Source of the DNA: UBA2219 sp964612075
GTDB lineage: Bacteria > Desulfobacterota > Deferrimicrobia > Deferrimicrobiales > Deferrimicrobiaceae
DNA length: 56,378 bases
NCBI GenBank assembly: GCA_964612075.1
Contig: CAZTFC010000011.1
Location: forward strand, 1 to 56,378
Direction: 5' to 3'
In this document: positions 17,793-27,468 of the stretch, one piece after another
Layout of the letters: the number at the start of each line of letters is the position of its first letter
Numbering within the stretch: position 1 is the first letter of the stretch
Translations under genes and position numbers: made by a program
The notes under the pieces: model-generated
Seen by the model: only the letters and a program-made list of their open reading frames with translations
Databases searched by the model: none
Told to the model about the DNA's origin: nothing

Positions 17793-18209
17793 TCACTTCT
17801 CCGGATTCTTCTCCTTGTAGATCTGCTTCAGGATGGCCGCCTGCCCGTCGAGCGCGGCCAGCGCAAGGTCCAGCGCCTCCCTCGAGGTGTTGCAGAAGGT
17901 GAGCTTGTGCTCTATCGTCCGGGTGATCAGCACCCTCGACTTGTGCATCTTGGACAACACTTCGTCCGGCTGCCCCTCCAGGATCGGGGCGATCATGGCG
18001 TAGAACTGGCCGTAGCATTCGGTCAAATAGGACTGCATCTTCGCCCCGACGCCGTCCATGTCGTTATAGTGGCGATTCCCCTCCGGGCTCATGCTGTAGA
18101 CTTCATCCATGTTCAGCGGGGCGATCGCGGAGTGGTTCATCATGAAATGCGTGAGCGAATCCTTCAATTCCCTCACCTGGCGGTCGACAAATTCCGGAAA
18201 AGCGTCCAT
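17793..18209 (-). CDS. Hypothetical protein, predicted all-helical
   Basis: 138 residues from the ATG at 18209, backed by GGAGGGATGCGAA. No signal or membrane segment. The sequence (FPEFVDRQVRELKDSLTHF, then GVGAKMQSYLTECYGQFYAM and a C-terminal ALDGQAAILKQIYKEKN) suggests amphipathic helices. No family recognised. It is convergent with the small Cys-rich gene and divergent from the acyl-CoA ligase. Confidence 0.65.
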   Translation of the reverse strand: MDAFPEFVDRQVRELKDSLTHFMMNHSAIAPLNMDEVYSMSPEGNRHYNDMDGVGAKMQSYLTECYGQFYAMIAPILEGQPDEVLSKMHKSRVLITRTIEHKLTFCNTSREALDLALAALDGQAAILKQIYKEKNPEK

Positions 18210-18379
18210 TTCGCATCCCTCCAAAGGTGGCTGAACGGGGGCACCAATATATCCCGGGCCGGATCGCCGGGGCAAGAGGCAACCGGATTTTTTACCGGAT
18301 CTGCGGGTTTTGGTGCAAAATCCTATAGCGAAGCGCCTCACGCCGTCGCCCGCCCCGGCGACGAAAGGGACAAAGGACC

Positions 18380-20071
18380 ATGAGCGACCGAGCCTGGCTG
18401 CAGCACTACCCGCCGGGGATCCCGGCGGAGATCGACATCTCCCGTTATTCCTCCATACCGGACCTCCTCGACCGGATCGCGGAAAAGTACGGCGACCGCC
18501 CGGCGTTCCACAACCTCGGCAGATCGATCAGCTTCTCCGCCGTCGACCGGATGTCCCGGCGCTTCGCGGCCTTCCTCCAGGGGCTGCGCGGCGCATCCAG
18601 GGGCGACCGGATCGCCGTCATGCTCCCGAACCTGCTCCAGTACCCCGTCGCCCTCTTCGGCATCCTGCGGGCCGGGATGACGGTCGTCAACGTCAACCCG
18701 CTCTACACGGCGCGCGAGCTCGAGCAGCAGCTGAAAGATTCCGGGGCGAAGGCGATCGTCGTCCTGGAGAATTTCGCCGAGACCCTGCAGAAGGCGATGC
18801 GGAAGGCGCCGGTCGAGCACGTCGTCACGACGCAGGTCGGCGACATGCTCTCCGCCCCGAAGCGGTGGGCCGTCAACTTCGCCGTCAAGCACGTGAAGAA
18901 GATGGTGCCGCCCTGGCGCATCGACGGGGCGATCCCGTTCCCGGAGGCGATGGACCGCGGAGCCAGGGTCCGTCTCGAGCCGGTTTCCCTGAAGCACGAC
19001 GACGTCGCGTTCCTGCAGTACACGGGCGGGACGACCGGCATCTCCAAGGGGGCGATGCTCACGCACGGGAACATACTCGCCAACATCGAGCAGATGGGGC
19101 TCTGGGTCTCCCCCCGCCTGGAGGAAGGCAAGGACATCGCGATCGCGCCGCTGCCGATGTACCACGTCTTCTGCCTCACCGCGACGCTCGCCCTCATGAA
19201 ATGGGGATCCTCGAGCGTCCTGATCACCAACCCGCGCGACCTTTCCGGGTTCGTGAAGGAGCTCAAGCGCTGGAAATTCACCGTCATGACCGGCGTGAAC
19301 ACCCTGTTCAAGGGGCTCCTGAACACGGCCGGCTTCGACAAGCTCGATTTCTCCAGCTTGAAGGTCGTCGTCGGCGGGGGCGCCTCGGTGCAGAAGCCGG
19401 TCGCCGAGCAATGGCAGGAGGTCACGGGGGCGCATCTCCTCGAGGCGTACGGGTTGACCGAGACCTCGCCCGGCGTGTGCGGCCTCCCGGTGAACCACCC
19501 GTGGAACGGCACGATCGGCTACCCCATCCCGTCGACGGAGGTAAGCATCCGGAACGACGATTTCGAGGAGCTGCCCCGTTCGGCCGGGCCGGGCGACATC
19601 GGCGGGTGCATCGGGGAGATCTGCGTCCGCGGCCCGCAGGTCATGAAGGGGTACTGGAACAATCCCGGGGAGACGGAGAAGGTCTTCCGGGACGGCTGGC
19701 TGAAGACCGGCGACGTCGGCTACATGGACGTCGAGGGCTGCGTCACGATCGTCGAGCGGAAGAAGGACATGATCCTGGTCTCGGGCTTCAACGTCTACCC
19801 GAACGAGATCGAGGGCGTCGTGGCGGAGCACCCCGGGGTGGCGGAGGTCGCCGCTATCGGCGTCGCCGACGAGAAAAGCGGCGAGGCGGTGAACCTGTTC
19901 GTCGTGCGGAAGGACCCCTCCCTGACGGAGAAGGAGATCCACGACTTCTGCAGGGAACGTCTCGCCGGGTACAAGCGGCCCCGCCGCATCGTCTTCCGCG
20001 AAATCCTGCCGAAGAGCCCCGTCGGGAAGATCATCCGGCGCGAGCTGAGGAACAGGCAAGGTTCCACCTGA
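18380..20071 (+). CDS. fadD: Long-chain fatty-acid--CoA ligase
   Basis: 563 residues of the acyl-adenylate superfamily, activating fatty acids to acyl-CoA through an acyl-AMP intermediate. Motifs: P-loop-like YTGGTTGISKGAMLTHGN (about 214-231), EAYGLTETSPGVC, GWLKTGDVGYMD, and the C-terminal KDMILVSGFNVYPNEIE plus GKIIRRELR with the catalytic Lys. Length fits FadD. It precedes an L,D-transpeptidase gene by three bases, probably co-transcribed although functionally unrelated. Confidence 0.92.
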   Translation: MSDRAWLQHYPPGIPAEIDISRYSSIPDLLDRIAEKYGDRPAFHNLGRSISFSAVDRMSRRFAAFLQGLRGASRGDRIAVMLPNLLQYPVALFGILRAGMTVVNVNPLYTARELEQQLKDSGAKAIVVLENFAETLQKAMRKAPVEHVVTTQVGDMLSAPKRWAVNFAVKHVKKMVPPWRIDGAIPFPEAMDRGARVRLEPVSLKHDDVAFLQYTGGTTGISKGAMLTHGNILANIEQMGLWVSPRLEEGKDIAIAPLPMYHVFCLTATLALMKWGSSSVLITNPRDLSGFVKELKRWKFTVMTGVNTLFKGLLNTAGFDKLDFSSLKVVVGGGASVQKPVAEQWQEVTGAHLLEAYGLTETSPGVCGLPVNHPWNGTIGYPIPSTEVSIRNDDFEELPRSAGPGDIGGCIGEICVRGPQVMKGYWNNPGETEKVFRDGWLKTGDVGYMDVEGCVTIVERKKDMILVSGFNVYPNEIEGVVAEHPGVAEVAAIGVADEKSGEAVNLFVVRKDPSLTEKEIHDFCRERLAGYKRPRRIVFREILPKSPVGKIIRRELRNRQGST

Positions 20072-20074
20072 CCC

Positions 20075-21400
20075 ATGCGCCGATTCCGCCGACCCTCCCT
20101 CTCCCGAAACCGGCTTCGCGCGGCGGCTCTCTGCGCGCTCCTCTCCATTTTCATGCTTGCCGGGTGCGCCACGTTGAAAGGCGTCCGGGAGGAGGCGCCG
20201 CCCGTCCCGACCGTCCACGAAAAGGAGCTCGAGCGGCATGAATTTTCCGTCGCGCGGGGGGAAGATATCGTCGGCCGGCCGGCGGCCGTCCGGCTGGAAA
20301 AGGACGACACGCTCCCGGACATCGCCCGGCATTTCGGCCTGGGGATCAACGAGATCCGCGCGGCGAACCCCGGGGTCGACCTGTGGGTGCCCGAGGCCGG
20401 GGAACGCGTCCTGCTCCCTTTGAGCTTCATCCTGCCGGACGCCCCCAGGAAAGGGATCGTGGTCAACCTGGCGACCATGCGGCTGTTCCTTTACAAGGAG
20501 GAAGGCGCGTCGCTGTCGGTTTCGACCTACCCCGTCGGCGTCGGCACCGACGAGCGTCCCACCCCCATGGGGCAGATGTACATCGCGCGCAAGGCGGCCC
20601 GGCCCACCTGGCATGTCCCCGCCTCGATCGCCGCGGACCATCGCAGGAAGGGGGATATTCTTCCCGCGAAGGTCCCGCCGGGGCCCGACAACCCCCTGGG
20701 GGAATACGCGCTCTACCTGAGCAAATCGACCTACCTGATCCACGGAACGAACAAGCCGGCCAGCATAGGACTTACGGCGACCAACGGCTGCCTGCGGCTC
20801 TACCCGGAGAACATAAAGACGCTCTTCGAAGACACGCCGGTGAAAACGCCCGTGCTCATCGTCAACCAGCCGTATCTCGTCGGGCAGCGCGGCGGCGTTC
20901 TCTACCTGGAAGCCCACGAGCCGATCGACGATTCGGGCGCGCTCGAGGCGGAGAAGCTCGCCAGGAAATTGAAGGCGATCGAGAAGAAGGCGCCGCGCGG
21001 GCTGGACTGGAAGAAAATCAAGGAGGTGCAGTCCGAGGCCCGGGGGATCCCGGTTCCCATCCTCGAGTTGAACCCTGGAAGCGCAAAACCGGCGGCGGAG
21101 CCCGTGGAAGTAGCGCACCCGGGGACGCTGCTAGGCAAGCCGGAAATTCCGGAACTAAAATTGCATGCCTGGTATGTATTAGCCGCCGATGTGTCTGACA
21201 GGATCGAAGCCCGGAGACTTGCCGCCATCATCAATCACCAGGGGCCGCAAATCCCGGCACGGGTGTTCGAAAAAAAGAACAGGTACCGCGTCATCGCCGG
21301 CCCGTTCAACGACAGCGAGGAAGCGAAAAAGGCGGCGAAGCGGCTGAAAATCGACCTGGAAATCGACGGAATTGTAATCGAGCCTGACAAAAACGTATGA
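20075..21400 (+). CDS. L,D-transpeptidase lipoprotein with LysM and SPOR domains
   Basis: 441 residues. A signal peptide ends in the lipobox MLAGC (lipidated Cys about residue 29). A LysM-like segment (KDDTLPDIARHFGLGINEIR) is followed by the YkuD domain with HGTNKPASIG and the catalytic cysteine in TNGCLRLYPENI, where TATNGC replaces the commoner xxSHGC. A C-terminal SPOR-like repeat (YVLAADVSDRIEARR ... YRVIAGPFNDSEEAKKAAK) would bind denuded peptidoglycan. It likely makes 3-3 crosslinks or attaches lipoproteins in the periplasm. It lies 55 bases upstream of an Lpp-like gene. Confidence 0.9.
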   Translation: MRRFRRPSLSRNRLRAAALCALLSIFMLAGCATLKGVREEAPPVPTVHEKELERHEFSVARGEDIVGRPAAVRLEKDDTLPDIARHFGLGINEIRAANPGVDLWVPEAGERVLLPLSFILPDAPRKGIVVNLATMRLFLYKEEGASLSVSTYPVGVGTDERPTPMGQMYIARKAARPTWHVPASIAADHRRKGDILPAKVPPGPDNPLGEYALYLSKSTYLIHGTNKPASIGLTATNGCLRLYPENIKTLFEDTPVKTPVLIVNQPYLVGQRGGVLYLEAHEPIDDSGALEAEKLARKLKAIEKKAPRGLDWKKIKEVQSEARGIPVPILELNPGSAKPAAEPVEVAHPGTLLGKPEIPELKLHAWYVLAADVSDRIEARRLAAIINHQGPQIPARVFEKKNRYRVIAGPFNDSEEAKKAAKRLKIDLEIDGIVIEPDKNV

Positions 21401-21455
21401 CGGAAGCGGCACATCTTCCCTGTGAGATAGACGGACCCGAAAGGAGGTGACCAGG

Positions 21456-21779
21456 ATGAAGAAAAGTCTGATTCTGTTCGCGATGATGCTTGTGATCGGC
21501 GCGCTGGCGACCGGCTGCGCGACCACCGGCGAGCTCGAGAAGGTGCAGGCGCAGCAGAAGCTGATCGACCAGAAGGCCGACCAGGCGCTGCAGGACGCGC
21601 AGGCCGCAAAGGCCGCGGCCGACCAGGCCAAGGTGAAGGCGGACGAGACGTCGGCCAAGGCCGAAAGCGCCCTCAAGGCGGCGGAAGAGCGGGAGAAGGC
21701 GGCGGCGGAGAAGGAGCGGATCGCCGAGGAGAAGGCGAAGAAGGCGGAAGCCGCGTTCGAAAAATCGATGAAGAAGTGA
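21456..21779 (+). CDS. Lpp-like (Braun-type) alanine-zipper lipoprotein
   Basis: 107 residues from ATG 21456 (AAAGGAGGTG eight bases upstream). A signal peptide ends at lipobox LATGC (Cys21). The mature part is a continuous heptad-rich Ala/Lys/Glu coiled coil (AAKAAADQAKVKADETSAKA) and the protein ends SMKK, a C-terminal lysine as used by Braun lipoprotein for covalent attachment to peptidoglycan. With L,D-transpeptidase genes on both sides, an outer-membrane-to-wall tether is the natural reading (inference). An alternative GTG start at 21447 overlaps the ribosome-binding site. Confidence 0.85.
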   Translation: MKKSLILFAMMLVIGALATGCATTGELEKVQAQQKLIDQKADQALQDAQAAKAAADQAKVKADETSAKAESALKAAEEREKAAAEKERIAEEKAKKAEAAFEKSMKK

Positions 21780-21793
21780 CGGAGGCGATGAGG

Positions 21794-21818
21794 TGGCAGG
21801 GGCTCCCCTCCCCTGCCA
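21794..21818 (+). terminator. Hairpin after the Lpp-like gene
   Basis: Nine-base stem TGGCAGGGG / CCCCTGCCA with a seven-base loop, 14 bases after the lipoprotein stop and followed by TTTC. It may terminate most lipoprotein transcripts or attenuate reading into the next transpeptidase, and may stabilise the abundant lipoprotein mRNA. Its position argues against the alternative GTG start of the next gene at 21793. Confidence 0.6.
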
Positions 21819-21843
21819 TTTCATCCTCCATCGTATCGGTAAA

Positions 21844-22780
21844 ATGAGGAGGCCGGCGATCCTTCACATCGGGCCCTTCAAGATCCTTGTCTGCCTCATG
21901 GCCGCCTCGGCGCTCGCGATCGGCTGCGCGCACTTCAACGAAGGGGCGCAGGCCCAAAAGGTCTTTGCGGAAGCGAACGACCTGTTCCACCAGGGAAGCT
22001 ACGCGGCCGCCCTCGACAAGTATTCCGAAATCATCGACAGATATCCCGCGGCGGCGGACAGAGCGCTGTTCGAGACGGGGATCATCCACGCCCATCCGAG
22101 GAACGAGCGGAAGGATTATCAGAAGGCGCTGGATGCCTTCGGGAAGCTCATCCGGGATTACCCGGGGAGCGAGTACCGGCAGGACGCCGAGATGATGACG
22201 TTCAACATCCGCAACGTCGTCCTCAAGGACAAGACGGTCGCCGATCAGCAGGCGCAGATCGACGCGCTCCGGCGCGAGGTGCGGGGCAAGGAGGGCGAGA
22301 TCGCCGCGCACAAGAAGAAGATCGAGGCGCTCGAGAAGAAATTCCTCGACTACGCCCTTCGGAAGGGAACGGCGGACCGGATCCTGATCGAGAAGGGCGC
22401 TCGCCGGCTGACTCTGATCTCGCAGGGCGAAGCGCTGAAGACTTACAAGATCGCCCTGGGGGGAAACCCGGTCGGGCCGAAGGAGCGGCAGGGCGACAAC
22501 AAGACCCCCGAGGGAACCTACTTCATCGAGGGAAGGAACCGGGACAGCAAGTTCCACCTCTCCCTGCGCATCTCCTACCCGAACGAGAAGGACCGGGCCC
22601 GCGCGAAAGAGCTCGGCGTCCCCCCCGGCGGGGACATCATGATCCACGGCATCAGGAACGACATGGCCTGGGTGGGCGAGGCGCACGCGGGGATCGACTG
22701 GACGAAGGGGTGCGTCGCCGTCACGGACGAGGAGATCGAGGAGATCGCCCGGGTGACGCCGGACGGGACGGTGGTGGAGA

Positions 22781-22791
<11 letters not shown>
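21844..22791 (+). CDS. TPR-containing L,D-transpeptidase lipoprotein
   Basis: 315 residues from ATG 21844. The signal segment ends AIGC (likely lipidated Cys). TPR-like helices follow (ANDLFHQGSYAAALDKYSEI, then YQKALDAFGKLIRDYPGSEY), then a coiled coil (about 130-170) and a C-terminal YkuD domain with IMIHGIRN and the catalytic cysteine in WTKGCVAVTDEE. The TPR plus YkuD combination suggests a scaffolded periplasmic transpeptidase. It overlaps the convergent P-type ATPase by 11 bases. The start lacks a strong ribosome-binding site, so expression may depend on read-through from the lipoprotein gene. Confidence 0.87.
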
Positions 22792-24691
<1,900 letters not shown>

Positions 24692-24707
24692 GGGGGATTT
24701 TTTCTCC

Positions 24708-24983
24708 CTACCTGCTGAACTTGTTGAAGATCTCGATCACCTGGTGGATGAGATCGTCCTTGTCGCCGTCCTTCCGGACGGCATCCGAGACGCAGCCTTT
24801 CAGGTGATCTTCCAGGATCACCATGCCGAGGGAGTGGATCGCGCCGCTCGCGGCGGCGATCTGCTTCAGGGTATCGAGGCAGTCCCTGTCGTCCTCCACC
24901 ATCCTGCGGATGCCCCGCACCTGGCCTTCGATCCGGTTGATCCTCGACAGCAACGCCTTGTGGTCTTCCCCGCAGAGCGCCAT
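24708..24983 (-). CDS. csoR: CsoR-type metal-sensing repressor
   Basis: 91 residues, start at ATG 24983 with GGAGGCCGGGCC upstream. The sequence LLSRINRIEGQVRGIRRM is the CsoR/RcnR/FrmR family signature. Ligand positions C35, H60 and C64 match the Cu(I)-binding Cys-His-Cys set of CsoR by spacing. Loss of DNA binding on metal uptake would derepress itself and the ATPase downstream. A perfect palindrome sits at its promoter. Longer upstream starts run through the palindrome and are unlikely. Confidence 0.9.
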   Translation of the reverse strand: MALCGEDHKALLSRINRIEGQVRGIRRMVEDDRDCLDTLKQIAAASGAIHSLGMVILEDHLKGCVSDAVRKDGDKDDLIHQVIEIFNKFSR

Positions 24984-24995
24984 GGCCCGGCCTCC

Positions 24996-25022
24996 ATATA
25001 CATATACCAAGTATATGTATAT
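24996..25022 (-). promoter_or_regulatory. Putative CsoR operator
   Basis: Perfect 12-base inverted repeat, ATATACATATAC and its complement, around CAA, 13 bases upstream of the csoR start. It is AT-rich in a GC-rich neighbourhood and could also contain the -10 element. Position and symmetry fit an autoregulatory site; known CsoR operators are usually more GC-rich, so the assignment rests on context. Confidence 0.6.
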
Positions 25023-25119
25023 TACCATTCTGCGGATGGAAAGGGATTATCGGTCGATGCCTACCTTGACGGCGGCGGGCAGGACAAGCACGGGCGGACG
25101 GAACTCCCGCGGGCCGCTT

Positions 25120-26310
25120 TCAAGCTCGGGGCGGAAACTCCGGAATCGCACGAAGCATGAACTCGTCGAACAAAGGGACGGTGAAATCCATGCTGCCGTG
25201 GGAAGGGCTGTAGATCATTCCCTTGCTGATCAGCTTGGCGCGGACAGGTCCAAGGCTGCTGATCTGCACTCCCAGGGCATCGGCGATATCGCCGCTCCGA
25301 TGCGCACCGGGACCGAGATGCGTCATCGCACGCAGGTACTGCTTTTCCCGAGGGGTCAAACGATCGAATCGAACCCGGAAGAAGTTTTCGTCAAGACGGC
25401 GGATGACCGTTTCCGTGGCCGCAGTGACCACCTGAAGCGTAATCGGAGATGCCTCGGCCTGGTTCCAGGACTGATATCCCCATTCCTGAAGGAAGTACGG
25501 GTATCCTTTCGTCAGGCGAAAGATCTCCGCCAACGCCGCTCTTTCGAACGTCACCCCGGCTTTTTTGACAGGCTCCTCCAGGGCCTTGTACGCTTCGGTT
25601 TCCGAGAGCGGACCGATGACCGGAAAACTGAAAAGACGTTCCGCATAGGACTTCGATTCACCGGCCAGCGCCGGCAGGATCGGCAATCCGGCGCCGATCA
25701 GCACCATGGGAAGCTGCCGCTGCTGCATCCTGTGCAATGCCATGATGAGCGCGCTCAGCTCCTCTTTCCTCAGGTATTGGATCTCGTCGATGAGGATGGC
25801 GACGGGAGCATGACGCTCCTCGGCGGCTTCCCCCACCGCGACAAACAGGTTGGGCAGATCGACCTCTATGTCTCCGCTGTCCGCCACGCCCAATTCGGGG
25901 TCGATGTCCAACCCGAACTCGACATCCCCGACCTTGACCTTGATGGCGCTGATGAATCCCTTCAAGGCGGCCAATCCCCTGCGAACCTTGTCGCCCATTC
26001 CGGCCAGTCGGTCCAGATCGAACAGAAGGCGTCTCAACTGCGAAGCGATTAGGATGGACAACGGCTTCTCTTCGAGGGCTTCTATGAGGATCGTCCGGTA
26101 GCCGACCTCCCTGGCCAGCCGCTCCACTTCATTCAGAAGCACCGTCTTTCCCACACCGCGCAATCCCGTCAATAAAAAGCTTTTTTCGGGACGCTTCAGA
26201 CGAGTGCGACCCAACAGGACGCGCGCCTGTTCCAGGATCTCTTCACGGCCAACGAGCTCCGGCGGCGGGGACCCGGCGCCCGGCGAGAAGGGATTGGCGA
26301 TTCTGTCCAA
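25120..26310 (-). CDS. AAA-family ATP-binding protein (archaeal-ATPase/ORC-like)
   Basis: 396 residues: Walker A LLTGLRGVGKTVLL, Walker B ILIDEIQYLRKEEL, then a sensor-like VLIGAGLP and a winged-helix-like C terminus (LTPREKQYLRAM ... SGDIADALGVQ). It resembles the STAND/archaeal-type ATPases found as orphan genes in bacteria; DNA-binding through the C-terminal winged helix is inferred. No ATG is available at the N terminus. I prefer TTG 26310, preceded by GGGGGG, over TTG 26343. Upstream sequence is AT-rich (TATAAT-like motifs). Role unknown, possibly defence or regulation. Confidence 0.75.
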   Translation of the reverse strand: MDRIANPFSPGAGSPPPELVGREEILEQARVLLGRTRLKRPEKSFLLTGLRGVGKTVLLNEVERLAREVGYRTILIEALEEKPLSILIASQLRRLLFDLDRLAGMGDKVRRGLAALKGFISAIKVKVGDVEFGLDIDPELGVADSGDIEVDLPNLFVAVGEAAEERHAPVAILIDEIQYLRKEELSALIMALHRMQQRQLPMVLIGAGLPILPALAGESKSYAERLFSFPVIGPLSETEAYKALEEPVKKAGVTFERAALAEIFRLTKGYPYFLQEWGYQSWNQAEASPITLQVVTAATETVIRRLDENFFRVRFDRLTPREKQYLRAMTHLGPGAHRSGDIADALGVQISSLGPVRAKLISKGMIYSPSHGSMDFTVPLFDEFMLRAIPEFPPRA

Positions 26311-26514
26311 TGCTACCCCCCATTTATAACCGCTTATTCGCAATTATACCGAATTATACACCAAAAGAAGTATAAACTTATATAATCGAAAGCAGAGGGA
26401 GGTTGGCCCGGTAAGACATTGAAATATAATGTATATTTACGAAACGCCGCGTACTGGCTCCATGCAACCCCGATTTTGGAAGATCCGGCACAAATCGTCG
26501 TACCGTCTGCCCTC

Positions 26515-27318
26515 TTACACAAAACCCTCCTCCAGCAGGCGAACCTCATTCGTCGTGATCGCATGGCGCTGCCCGGATCCCCCCGCGACCCTGCACCAGC
26601 TTTCCGCGATCAGACAAAGCTCCCTTTCCAGCTCGATCCGGTAAGAAAAACCGCCGCACATCCCGGGAACCGGGAACCACTCTCCCTCCCCGCTCGTCGA
26701 TCGTTCCGTTACCACCAGCTTCGGGAGTTCCGCGGGAACGGGAATCTCCATTCCCCGAAACGTGTTCCGCAGGCGCCGGACGGACCGTACATGGGACTCC
26801 TGCAAATCGTTTTCTATGGCGCCGGGGCGGGCATGCCTCACCCGGCGGATGGCGTCTTCCGGATCCGCCCCCAGCTCGACCAGCAGTCTCGCGGCGATCG
26901 TCCCGGTGCGCCCGAGCCCGCCCTTGCAGTGGATGAGCACCTTTCCGCCACTGATCAGTGCGTCCCTGATCTCCCGGCCGGCGTCCTCCCATCGCTCTTC
27001 GAACCGCGGATCGGGAACGCGCGTGTCCTCGATCGGGAGATGGAAATAGCGGATGCCTCCCCCGAGGCGCTCCACCACATCTTTCATGTCACCGACACCC
27101 AGGCGCGCCATCTCGTCCCCGGTGAGCAGGTTCACCCAGCTCGCCGCCCCCCAGGACCGGACGACTTCCAGGTCTTCCTTCAGGTCCCGCTCCCATGGGC
27201 CGGACAGTGCGCTCTTCTGGACCTTGCCGGGGCAAAAGGTCAGCCCGATCCGGCCGGCCGTTCCGTCAACCGCGACTTCATCGATCTTCAAAGGATCGGT
27301 CCTGCTGGTGCGAATCAA
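26515..27318 (-). CDS. Dual-specificity/tyrosine phosphatase with C-terminal extra domain
   Basis: 267 residues from TTG 27318, chosen because AAGGAGG lies five bases upstream. The cysteine phosphatase signature is HCKGGLGRTG (C131, R137), with a candidate general acid Asp99 in PIEDTRVPD, as in CDKN3-like dual-specificity phosphatases. About 70 further residues follow (LPKLVVTERSTSGEGEW ... SWCRVAGGSGQRHAIT), a segment I recall as a small stand-alone bacterial protein of unknown function, so the gene may be a fusion. Transcribed alone; targets unknown. Confidence 0.78.
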   Translation of the reverse strand: MIRTSRTDPLKIDEVAVDGTAGRIGLTFCPGKVQKSALSGPWERDLKEDLEVVRSWGAASWVNLLTGDEMARLGVGDMKDVVERLGGGIRYFHLPIEDTRVPDPRFEERWEDAGREIRDALISGGKVLIHCKGGLGRTGTIAARLLVELGADPEDAIRRVRHARPGAIENDLQESHVRSVRRLRNTFRGMEIPVPAELPKLVVTERSTSGEGEWFPVPGMCGGFSYRIELERELCLIAESWCRVAGGSGQRHAITTNEVRLLEEGFV

Positions 27319-27374
27319 TGGATCCTCCTTCCCCTCGCGGGCATCGTTTCCATATTGCCACCATACGGGGGTGC

Positions 27375-27392
27375 GGTGACAGTTGCTGTCGC
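27375..27392. repeat. Small palindromic repeat, copy 1
   Basis: GACAG-TTG-CTGTC with flanking bases, identical in its core to the element at 36646-36662 and related to one at 49411-49427. It lies in the divergent gap between the phosphatase and the gamma-glutamyltransferase. Confidence 0.5.
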
Positions 27393-27468
27393 CCAAAGCC
27401 TTCGCGAGACGTATTAAAATACTGGACGGAACCGAAGCCCCCTTCATGAAAAGAACAAGGAGACGCCC

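Noticed and set aside
18338..21118. 926-codon minus-strand frame opposite fadD and the L,D-transpeptidase
   Set aside because: Mirror of GC-rich coding sequence; no motifs and no binding site.
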